From NCBI GenBank assembly GCA_030248195.1, contig JASAND010008357.1, positions 1 through 64,000 on the forward strand: DNA of 64,000 bases, given 5' to 3'. Positions 10,601 through 22,600 of this stretch are shown piece by piece (position 1 is the stretch's first letter; the number at the start of each line of letters is the position of its first letter). The DNA comes from Trissonchulus latispiculum. Lineage: Eukaryota; Nematoda; Enoplea; Enoplida; Ironidae. Both the position numbers and the translations under genes were made by a program. The notes beneath the pieces are model-generated. The model saw only the letters and a program-made list of their open reading frames with translations, was not told where the DNA came from and searched no databases.

Positions 10601-13600
10601 CCGTGGAAAATCCGATGGACAAGGACCCCATGAAATGGATATCCCCACATGTGTCCCCTGGCATCCGTCTGGTCAACGGCGCTAAATGGGTTCAATTTTG
10701 CGGGGCATGGCTGATCCTTTCCCTTTCTGGTTTTATCATCAGTCATGTCGGAGCTGGATACCTCCAGTCCTTAAATTATGCTGCCGAGCGGGTGGACGCT
10801 TTTATTGCCCTACTCCAGGCTTCCCTTTGTGGTCTGCCTTGCGAAGACGTGTGCTGGGCATGGAGGTGGAGGCTCCCCATATGGATAACCGATTGCCGCC
10901 AGCCAAGAAGAAGAAGAACGGAACGACGCCTGAATTGGACTGAATTGCCTAGAGATGCCTGGCAAATCTTACCATGTCTTTATTTTGTTCAACGTGCTAT
11001 GTGTAAATGTACGAACGTAGGTTTATTTCTGGTGTTCGATTTTATATTTTAGGGTTGGCTGCCTCATGTTGAGTATCAGGTTGCTCTATCGGATGATGCA
11101 AAATTCGATGATTCTGCCAGGAATTTGGACGAAAAGGAGAATCCCAGCACGTCCGAGCCGCAGCAGAGGAAACTGGAATTTTTGCCAGATCATGAGGAAA
11201 CTAGGTAAAAAGAGAGGGAGTGTGGAAAATTGGAAAATTTAAAAAAGTTTTTTAGTTTTGTTGGTTTATACGTACGTACATAGGTAGATTTTTCCGTTGC
11301 TAATTTTTGCTTTGCTATTTCCTCTTCATATCTCTTATTGTTTGAGTCTGCAATTTTTATACAGTGCATTTAATGCATATTCTTCTTTAGCGGTATTGTC
11401 GAAAAGCGAAGTTTAGAAAATCACTAAGAGTGAATACGGGGGGGGGGGAAATGTCCGGCTCTACCTAAGAGATTTCTGACCCTCCTCGTGTTCTACTTTA
11501 TTCTGTAGTCTGTGCCGGAAGGTAAACCTCGCTGGCTCTATTTCGTTACACTGTATTCAGTCCCGTGATGTTCATGGCATTTTCGGACGGTTGTAAAATT
11601 ATGTCTGTATTTTCAGGGTTTTTTTGATCGCGGACAAGTGTGCATTTTTTGTGCATTTTTAAAGAATAGTGTGCATGTTGGAAAAAATGTGCGCATTTTT
11701 AAAAAATCGCTTATTTTGAAGTTTGAACTACAACGTACATCTTTGGCCGTAAACTTGTATTCTACCAATTTTTGGCTTTAACTGGAATCCCACGCTTTAT
11801 ATAGTTGATGTTTTAATAATGATTTTAGATCTTAACTGGTTAGCACACGTATATACTGATATTTACGCAAATGCATAACTAACAAATTAACGTACCTATA
11901 GCTGTCGGGTTTTGACATCTGCAATGCAGTGAACCTATTAACTATATATACATACAAGCTAAAAATTGTGAAGAACATAAAATCAAGATAGGGTTGTCAA
12001 TTTACTGCCAAATTATACGTACTTATATAATTATGTATATTAATTCAAGAATTTCAAAGTAACGATAAAATTCCGAGCTGAAATTGCGGTTTCATGTAAT
12101 TCAGCCCCGCTAATATATATATAAAGCAGAAATTTGATTGAAACTCGATGCCAGGGGGTCTGGGGGGCGGAGTCCTCCAGAAGCTGAGAATTTTTTGGAA
12201 TTTTGGACACGAAAGAAATTTTTATGAACAATTTCTTACCGTTTTAATTGATTAATAAACGGAAATGAGAGAGCTAGCATTGTACGCGACGAACCGTTGT
12301 AGAGGAAGAAAATGTAAAGAAATAGTTTAAGAGAAATTGCCGTTTATTTTTGACGATGAAGGAACGCACAGTATATATAATATGTATAAATACTTACAAC
12401 CTAAAGCAAAAATATTTCAATAATTAATTAGTGGCTTTAGTGAAGAAGAATAAAACAAAGTAAGGTCGTTGCGGCCATGCCACGACCGAAAAATATTAAG
12501 GGAAGCGGGGGTCTGGGGGCGGCAGCCCCCAGCTAAAAGCTAGAGCTTTTTTTAATATTTTAAGCACTTTGGAAATTTTTTAGAGCATTTTGTGGTTAGC
12601 GGATGCAAAATTTGACTGTGCATTTATGTGTGCATTTTTATATTTGAGTGTGCATTTTGGAAAAAAAAGTGTGCATATGCACAATAAAATGCACAAAGAA
12701 ACCCTGTGTATTTTTATTGTTCTGCTGTAAATTGTATACTGTAACGTTAGGATTGCCTGTCTCTTTTGCTTCTAGCTATCCACCGCTGAGTCAGAACCTG
12801 TGGTTCTGTTTCAATGCCGTGGATCAGCTGGACCAGCTTCTGGCCTCCCTCCATCCCAAGGGCGTTCGTGAGTCGCAGCTGAAGGCAGAGCTTCAGAATC
12901 GATACAACGAGATCAAACGATCAGTGGCCAGACTGCAGGCAGATGGCGGCGCTGGTGGGGATAGTGCTGCTGAGTAGGTGTCTTCTGTAACCGTTAATGT
13001 GTCGTGGTACTGTAACCCTTTTGTGTTGTGTTTTATAACGCTTGTATAGGGAAGTTTCTATCTAGGGTCGAGTGGAGCTCCCACTTAGAAACAGTGTCAC
13101 TTTGTAATAGTTTTGGGATTTTGAACGTGCGGACAATAGTTGATTTTGTTACCGTTTAAAGCTTTTATAACAGTCGGGTATTTCTGTTGCTTCAGGGGGA
13201 ATTTTGTGGCAAAGAATTCTTTCTTCCTTTAGGATTGCACCACTATCGTTTTTGGATAGCTTGCACGGGGGCAGGGTTAGGCGGTAGCGTGCACAGCATC
13301 GCTTTTACTTCATTTATATACCAATTCTCTTGTCATTACGTACTCTCGATATCGATGCCAAATGAATTTGCTCTGCGCGTTTATCCCTTTCCTATGCTGT
13401 GCCGATCCCTAATTTAACCACTGCAATGGCAAGAAATCACTATTTAGCTTAGTCTTAAGGAATTTGTTTTTGGTTATTTAATTTAGAGATGCACCGGGCC
13501 GCTAATATCGGGACCGGGGCCTAGAAATTTAGGGTCCAAATTGAAAAATTTCAAAAATTTTCTCAAAATTTTAAATTTTACAATAATTTCTGGTATGCAA

Positions 13601-16600
13601 ACGTTACTATTGAGAATAGGAAGATATCATAAGGTGGAAACCCAGAAATCTAATCAACCTTAATCGCGCGACCGGTTTCGGAACCCGATGTGGTCCCCTT
13701 CATCAGGCGACTCCTGGCTATCACTCGCTGCAAACGTTCCTGGGGGGGCTGTAGGATTCCGTATTCGACTGGGAGGGCAGGCTGAAGGTTGGGAAGACAG
13801 GGGGCCATGTTGGACACTTCCGGGAGGAAGGGGGACCTGGGAAGGCTGGAGGGCGCTGCTGTGTTCAGTAGAGTGGATGCCAACAATGTCAGACTCGGAA
13901 GTTGGGGGCTTGCTGAAACGTAGGATATGTTCCCAATTTAAATTGAGAGGATAGTCCGTACAATGTTGGCTAATCCACCGTTTTTCTTACTACGTTACTA
14001 TTGTTGTTTTCATTGAAATCGGTGAGAAAACAAACGATTCGAAGCGCTTGGACCTATTTTTTGACTTTAAAAATTTACGAAATTTCCCTTATTATTTTGC
14101 CCCGATCAGGACCAAGTATATCCCTAATTTTATTTATTTAATTTTATTTAGTTCGAAGTCTGAATCCGAGTCAGTCGTCATGACCCGGGCTGCGACTGCT
14201 CGTGCGGACCAGTTCAATCTGCTGGACAGTCTTCGTTCGGATCTCCTGGATTTGGAGCTGCGAATTCGCAACGGCGGCCTGGGCGGAGTGGCCGACTTCG
14301 AGACCTGGTCAGCTCGGGTTCAATCCTCACCGACTCATACAGAATTGGTGAGAATTGGAGATTTTCAAGATTTAATTAGCTAGCTAATTAATTATTTAAT
14401 TAATTAAATCTACTGGTTTTTGTGGTTAAGCTTTAAGACTATGATCAAACCTGTAAGGCTTCTCCTGAGCGTCATTTGGTCTCAAATCACTCGTTTTCTT
14501 GTGGAGAGTATTCACTCGTTTAGCTTCAGAAGGATTATCTCGTTGATTCAACCCCCCCCCAACCCCAAGAACCCAAAATCATACAGAAACAGTATTTTGA
14601 TGGTAAAAGTAATCTTAATTTCGGAGATAAGACTGTTTTCTGAAAAATTGTGGTTGAATTAATGCTTACAAAACTAAAATAATAACGAAGAAACCAGGTG
14701 ATCTAAAGTTTGGAAAGGAGCTGGCATAAGATTAGGTAGGCCTTGTTTCTGTCTTCATGAAATTAAACTACATATTAAATTATTCATTTTTAAATTTTTA
14801 ATATTTAGGCAACTTGTCTTCTGGAATGTATGAAAGGGGTGAATCCAAGATTCTTGGAAGCTCCCTTGAAAACTGGTCAGTTTTTTCCTGTATCGCAGAT
14901 TTTAAAATGCAACATTCTATCTCTGGAATTTTGTTTATTTTTTATTTAACTGTCATTGCTTTGTATCGAATTAATGTAGAAACGGTCAATGTGTTTTCCA
15001 TTGTGTTTTTTCTGGCTTTAGATCCATTCACTGCAACAGCCAGCAACAATACTGGTGATAGTGTAAGTTGTTCGTACTTTCCCCTTTAGGTTTTTGTTGT
15101 CGTTAGTTGTTGAGTAGGATTTCCCGTATTGCACCAAATCGGATTAGTTGAGAGTCTATGCAGTGGTTTACTATTTAAAAATTTGGATTTAGTCCTCAGC
15201 TAATCTTCAGTTAGTTCTAAGCTTGGTCAATCACTATTTTGATAATAGGTTAGCAACAGCACTTCGTACCTTAAGGTGGTGGTATCCTTTTGTGCAGTGC
15301 TTTTGTGGTGATTTTTTGAAACGCTATAACTTTCGCAATTTTGGGAGTTGCAAAGAGCTTTATACATCGTTTTAAAGCTTATTATCTGTACATTCACATG
15401 AGCTTACAGAACTGGCAAAATTAGCAAAAAAATAGCAGAAATTTTCTGACAAGCTGACATCTAACAGGATGAATATAGACCAAAAGTTTTTGAACATCGA
15501 TTTCTCAAAACTGAAGAATCGGCCAAAAGTTCTTTTTGTGCCACGATATGAAGGATATATGGGCCGAGGGGCGTTTTTTTGGATTTGGATCAGCAGGTCT
15601 AAACGGTCGAGAAAATCGGCCAAATGCACAGTAACACGAAATTTCGCAACTTCGCATTGAGTTTTCTTGCTACTCAATATGTTTTAGCCCAAACCAAGAA
15701 AAACGTCCCTCCGCAGAAGTGCGAATTTCGATTCAGCCGAAAATCTCTGGAATCCGTCGAGTGATTTTTGAGAAATCGATGTTCGAAACAAAATAATCGC
15801 AGTTTTGCCAAAATGGTTTTTCGGCCAAATCTCTAGCTGAAAGCAATAAAGTCCGGCTAATAGGCATTCATAAAATGTGCATTTGGACGCTGTATCGATC
15901 GAGTATAAATAAGCCAACTTTGTCCTTAACATGTGGCAGTAATTTTGAAAAAACTGATTTCCTCGAAAATGGCCATTTTTTGACCCTAAAAATAGTTTTT
16001 TGCTTATACTGACTTAACCACTGGAGATAGCTCAAAGGTTGTAAGAGCAAAAATGTTCATTTTCGAGTCCTCTTTCCAACCATGTCAACCAATCCCGTGT
16101 CTTGTCTACCTACTGGGAGCTTAAGGCCAAAAACCAAAACTTTCTTATCTTTTGGCCTAAGAATACGGGACTGGTCCTAAAATGTTAAGGAGCACGGAAA
16201 TAGGTTATTTCGTAAGTTTTAGCCCTTTGCGTAAAGGATTAAAGCCGTAGGAGTCAAAAATACCCGAAAGGAAACCAGCACCTTAACCTCCCCCCCCCCA
16301 AACACAACACCATCCTTTTATAGAGTTTATCAAGGCCAAAGCATGCAGGGGTCCTTCTCATTACAGGGGCGTATCCAGGATTTTGAAAAGGTGGATGTCC
16401 GGCCCTAGCTTTTTCCAAACAGTGGCCAAATTTGAGCTATCTTTCAAAAAATTACCGATAGCGGGGGAGTTCCGAACACTATGGACCCCCCCCCCGATTA
16501 CGCCCCTGCCCTGCCTCACCACTAACTTTTCTCTATGTTCCTCTTCCAGTTCGTAAACAGTCCAAAATTTTTAGTAGCCTAATACCGTACTGTTTTGTTT

Positions 16601-19600
16601 ATTTCAGGCGAGCGGCGGAGAAAAGCTGTCAACACAGGAAGTGTGTGCCAAACATAATATCGTTGATGTTGATGTAGACTTTTCCACGCTAACATTTAGC
16701 ACGTACATCGTAAGTGATTCTTTTTTCTTAGTTCAGCTCTTATTCAACTCCCTACAACGTATATGTAGAGAAGCACATTTTATTTGGGTTCCTGTTACCA
16801 AAACAGTTTAGTTGTGTTTTGATCCACGTTTGTACATAGCTGAAAAAGCTTCTCATAAAGATTTAATATATTTTGAAGACTTCCAAAGTGTCGGATGAAC
16901 CTAATTTCTCTCTTCGAGGGAGGTTTTTTTCGGCCCGAACATGGGAGGGGCGGATAGCCCCTCGGATCTAGGCTTGAAGTTTGATAGTGAACGTGCTGAT
17001 TAAGCGTGAGACTTTAACCTTGATGTTTGACTTTTCCTGTTTTCAGGAATTCACCTGTGCCCTAAGACCCCATGTTGTAAAGGCGAATCCTGAGGGTACC
17101 TTCACGGGTGTATTGGCCCTTTTGGCTGCCAAATGGCGAGAATATAAGAGTCAAAATTGCTATGTTGATGAAAGTAATGTCAGTTTTCTGTGTGCTGACT
17201 TTTTTACTTCTAACTTTTTATATTTTATGTAAATGATAATGTTTTCTTGCAGATAGAGATGATTCATAATTTTCAGAATGACATGAACGGGAACTTCGCT
17301 AAGAGTAGTACCAGTTTTCGTCAAATTTGGCGAATTTCGCCGAGTAGACATTTCTCGAAAAAATGAACTTACGCGGAATTTGTTAGAAGCTAGCTGACAT
17401 GAACATCAGCAAAATCAAGTTTCTCGTGAAAAATCTTCGCGAAGTACGCCAAATTTGACGAAAGTCGGCCGCTACCTTTCGCGATGTTCGTGGAAACGGT
17501 AAACTTCGCGAAACATAAAGTTTTTAAAGTGCTGTACGTCCTGTGCAAATTAAACTGTTTACTTAATTTTTATGCCAGCTAAATTTATCTTTCTTTCTGA
17601 TGCGTACTTATTTTTTCAAATTGAATTCAAATTTCAAATTTAAATTTTCAAAATTCAAATTTTCAAATCGCCTGTGTTGTATTATCCTTTGTATGTCGGC
17701 TGATGTTGCTTTAGAAGGCAATACGCGAACGTCCAAAAAGCTAGCCTGGATCTCATCAGTGCAGAATTGCCAGACGAGCAGTCGCCTGCAGCTGCTCATG
17801 ACAATTCTGGACAATGCCATCGATTGGACCAAATCAGTGGAACATGCAGTACGTAAAAATTGTGTAAATAAGTTTCTACTTTCGGTTTTGTCTTTTGTTT
17901 CTGTTTGTTTGAGTTTGCTGCTCATTGCGTGAAGCAAGAGTATTACGTGGTCCGTTGTTGCACAACTCCCCGAAGTACCGACACCGTGCTTGTCGTACAT
18001 GAATATGTAGTACAGGATTTGTGCTGATTTCATGGTTGCTGACTACGCTCGTAGACGCGCGTATTATGTCCGTCTGCATGCTAGTCTGTGCAACCGGTTA
18101 CATTTAGTGGGCGACTGTGAGAAGAGAGAACAAGCGGACTGATTTACTCACAGAAAACAAGCACTTATATAGGCAGTAAACTAATTTGCATATTTCAGCA
18201 ATAACAAATAACAATGTAACAGTAACATGTGAATTGCAGACACCACATTACAATACCATTAATTAGGTGCAAGCAGCATGTTACAGGCTGGCGCTTTGAC
18301 ACGCGTCTACGTACGCCGATGCGTATAGAGGTCGGGGAAAAAAACCAACCCGCAAGTGGTGGGGAAAAAAAACCAACCCCCCGTTTGGGCGATGGGGATG
18401 AGCTAGCGGGCTCAAATTTTGCATGCAAGTTGGTAGGGCCCATCCCACCTACCACACCAAATTTGAGCTAAATCGGACCACTTTTGAGCATTTTGTGACA
18501 TTTTGAAAATTTTGGCATTTTTGACCCCCCAAAAATTCAAAATTTGCCTATTTTTGAAGGCCTGTAAAAAATTTTCCATAGCAGTTAGATAATAACTTTT
18601 AATAGTTTCTATGAGAACAACATGTGCTCTTTCCAAAAATGTCGGTCTCGCCTTCATGCGACGCTTGGCAAGCTGCCAGCAGAATTTTTACAAAATGGGA
18701 AAAAAAAACCAAGGGGTGGGAAAAAACCAATTTTTGCTTTTGCTGCCAAACTCCCAAAAATGGTTCTTAGTTGCTCAAAAGTCATCCACATAGCAAGTTT
18801 AATGCGTTCTTTCACGTGAACAGCTCAAAATTGCATTTGGACTTGGCAATTTTGTGCTAGCCGGTAAAAACCTCATTTCGGAGGATCGGCTGTTTGGCTC
18901 AGCTAAAGCGGCCAAAAAGTACTCTGGGACAAAGAAATACGCGAAAAACACTGAAACAACGTTTATTTTAATTTATTTCATCGAATTTCGAAAGATTTAC
19001 AAATTTTTGCATTTTAACATAGAAACTGGCAAATTTGATGAAACCTAGCCAGTTGATGCTGCAAATTTTGATGTTTGATTTTCTCACTTATTATAAGGAA
19101 TATCGCAAAAATAACTGCAGATATGAAGTCAGCGACGCCGATTTTACCTGTCGCATGCATAAAATCGCTAATATGAGTTACCCTGACCGAATACTGGGGT
19201 TGGTTTTTTTCCCACCGGTTGGTTTTTTCCCGCCATTGGTTTCTTTACCCCGGCTAATTAACCGTTAATTACTAATTAACGACAGGACCTAGAGAGGCGA
19301 TTTATATACCAAAATGACAGTCTAGACAGGGCTTGATAAGAAAATAATTTGTAGCCGGATTGCTCCACTGGGTAGTTCTGCAGAGTCCAAAAAGTGACTA
19401 CCTTGGTTTTTTTCCCCGACCTCTATACGTTCTTGTGTGTTCTCGACTATGACTGCCCCAACTCTGTCCCGAAACTACTCATCCCCCTCCCCCAGAATGA
19501 TAGATTGCTGACCAGCTTTCAAGTTCATACTTTTAATCTGAATAAAACTGGGTATATAAATCATTCCTTTTGCTACCCGGGGGGATTAACACTGAGTATG

Positions 19601-22600
19601 GCGTGCGTTATATTTTTATTTATATTTTTATGTATATTATATTTTCTTTCCTGCGTTTTTAGCGTTGTCGAATCTGTCGCAAATCTGGGGAGGATGATCG
19701 CCTACTTCTGTGCGACAATTGCAATAATGCCTACCACCTGTTCTGCCTACGACCTCCTCTGTTCGATGTGCCTACAGGGGAATGGTTCTGCAATTCCTGC
19801 AAGGTTAGAAGTTACCTAGGACATTTGTTGCTAGGATGTCTTCTGCTATCTTCTTTTAGCAGTATACTTCGGAACAGTTGGGAAACAATATTATATAACT
19901 GAGAAACTTTTAACGAATCGCAAATTTCTAGTTGATTCTAACTTCTCGCCCAGATCTTTTGTTTGTCCTTGAAGGGCAGTCTCTGTTTCAAATGCTTAAA
20001 ATGTTAACATTTTTAAAATAATTTTGTAATGTTAAGCATTGTATATTAAGTATATTGAGTAAATTCTTTGGTCGTGTTCCTTTAGGAGAAAATTTGTATT
20101 GTAGTTGCTGTTAAACTTTGCTGTAAACTTGAGAAAAACTAATGATCCATCCACAGTATATTTTATTTGTATCTTGCATGTACAGTTCTTCTATGCGACT
20201 GCAAGGAGCATTTATCCAACTTACTTACTTACTTACTTGTTTAGCCGTCCAGCCCCCGTAAGACGCGTCGGCATACGGTGACGGACAGTGATGAGAGTGA
20301 AAGTGAACCTGAGGCGGAGATTGAGCACGAGAAGGAGTGTGCGGAGTGCGGCGCGGAGGAGGAGCCTTTGGACCCCTTCGTCCCCTGCGCCCAGTGTCCC
20401 AACGTTTTCCACAAGGCCTGTCACAAGCCGCCGCTCAGAAATGCTCCCAGGTGAGTATATGGGCACAGTGTGATTCTCTGGCGGTGGGGAACTGCCAGAT
20501 TTTGGAATCTATATAATCGTAATATTGCTATTTAACTAACGATTAACAGTGTATTATTGGGATAAAGTGGTGGTTTCTTTTGGAGACATCAACTCGGCGG
20601 TCTTAGATCGCTAAATGAAGTTATATAGTTCTGAGAGTTTCACCAATTTTCATCTTGATTTGGGCCGTCTGGAAGCAGTGCGTTCAAAATTAATCACCGC
20701 CGACCGTGAAATAATATTGAGGGAATTCTTTGAGATTTGTTGGTTCGCTCGCATATCCTGTGCAAAGTTTCGCCAAGAATAGTTTATGTAATTTTAACAC
20801 GATCTGCCCATAATATGTATTACAGTTCAGAGTTAATAATGCAAAGCCACTTCAATAATCTGTATTAATTAATAAATTAATTAATTATTAATTGTTGAAT
20901 TAATGTATTCTGTTTATTTTTTGTTCCTGTTCATGTTTTTCGTTTTTTCCTTCACTGCACTATTGGCGCTGTAACCTGTCAAGAGATTGGTGCTGTGCTC
21001 TCTTTTTTTAAAACTTCGGAGAGAGGGGGCTGTAGACTCCGCCCATGTATAAAGTAATCTCAGGCCTTATTTCTTTAAAGCTTAAACGGATTAGATTAAA
21101 ATTAATCCGCATTAAAGAAATAGCACCTCGGATTAAACTGATTAAAATTTAATCCAGCGAGTTAAACGAGTTAAACGAATTAAATTTAATTCTATTTCTT
21201 TAATGCACCTAGGATTAAAATTTTAATCTAATCCTGTTTCTTTATTCACGCTTCGGATTAAAAAATCAACGAGTTAATTTTAATCCGACCTGCTTAATCG
21301 CTGTTTTTTTAAAGATTAATTTTAATCCGTTTAATCCGCCGCCTGCGTTTTGAACTAGTTTTTAATCCTCGTGCAGCTACGCGGATTAAACGCATTAAAA
21401 GTTGGCGGATTAAAATTTTTAATCGCTGTTTCTTTAATGGCGGATTAAGGGGGGGGTCGCAATTTTCGACCATCTCCGATTTTTCTCATTTTCACATATT
21501 TTGTACTCACCATGGGTCCGCGAAACAAGAAACGTTTAATCCGTTTAATCCAGCATTAAAGAAATAACAAAATTTTAATCCGACTGATTTTTAATCCGTT
21601 TAATCTGACCATTTTAATCTTTAAAGAAATAGGCCCATAGGTTTGTAAGAGTGTTTGAGTTTATTTTGCTTATATTTTGTGATCTTGCAGAGGCAAATGG
21701 ACTTGCTATGTGTGTCTGGCTGGGCCCTCCAGAAGGCGGCGAGGACAAAAGCGTCAGCTTACAGCCTATCGTATGTCACTTTTTTCTCTCAACGTGGTTT
21801 TTTCCTTAAATTTCGACAATTTTTGTAGCTACCAAAATTTCTCCTGTCTCGGAAAAGGATAGCGGGGAGAGGAGTAAAGAAAAATATTGCTCTAAATAGA
21901 TAGGCACGGAAGTTTGGTATAATAGCTTTTGTTGTACGAAAGAAAACGTTTCCCCCTGTGAATGATATTTGTGTCGCATTCTTCAGCATAGGGCAGAATT
22001 TGTTCGTGGTTTACATAATGTTGGCTAATAGTTTTCATTAGTCATTATTTATATTGAACTCGCGTTATTTTGGGGGGTTAATTAAACCGTCTTTTTTGCT
22101 ACTTAATTAATCTGACAACATGTTTTGTCATCACTTCTTCCAGAGCGTCAGGCCAAACAATTGAAAAAAGCCGCTGCAGCCGGTGGCAGTGATTCGGAGA
22201 GTACTGCGGATGAAGCTCCAGTCAGAAAATCTAGTCGGTACGTGTATATGACAGAGGACACACTAATACTCTTGGTATTATGTATTATGTTGCTGTTTCT
22301 GGTATTTTACTATTTTTTGCAGTCTTTGCATGCAAATTGTGTTGGGGGGTGGGTAAAGTTGCTGAGGGACGAAGGGGGTAACCAACGCCGGTTTGTCGTG
22401 TTTACATAAACGTATGCAATGCATGTATGTACGTGTATATAAACGCCCTCACAAATCCTGTTGATAATGTAAATGAGTATATACTAGTTCTTTTTCTGTA
22501 TGTAGTTAATGTGTTTTGTTGTAGACGTAGACTTCGTGACCTGGACCGGATACAGTACAAGGAAAGCAGCGCTGAGGAAACTCTACAGGAGGAGGAGGAA

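Noticed and set aside
10603..11052. Extra BAZ1A-like exon
   Set aside because: No splice sites with compatible phase, and the neighbouring exons 10152-10265 and 11053-11204 already join in frame with continuous homology.
16608..17173. Exons of a nested, separate CHD gene
   Set aside because: Splice phases join these exons to BAZ1A-like exons on both sides, and no helicase or chromodomain follows.
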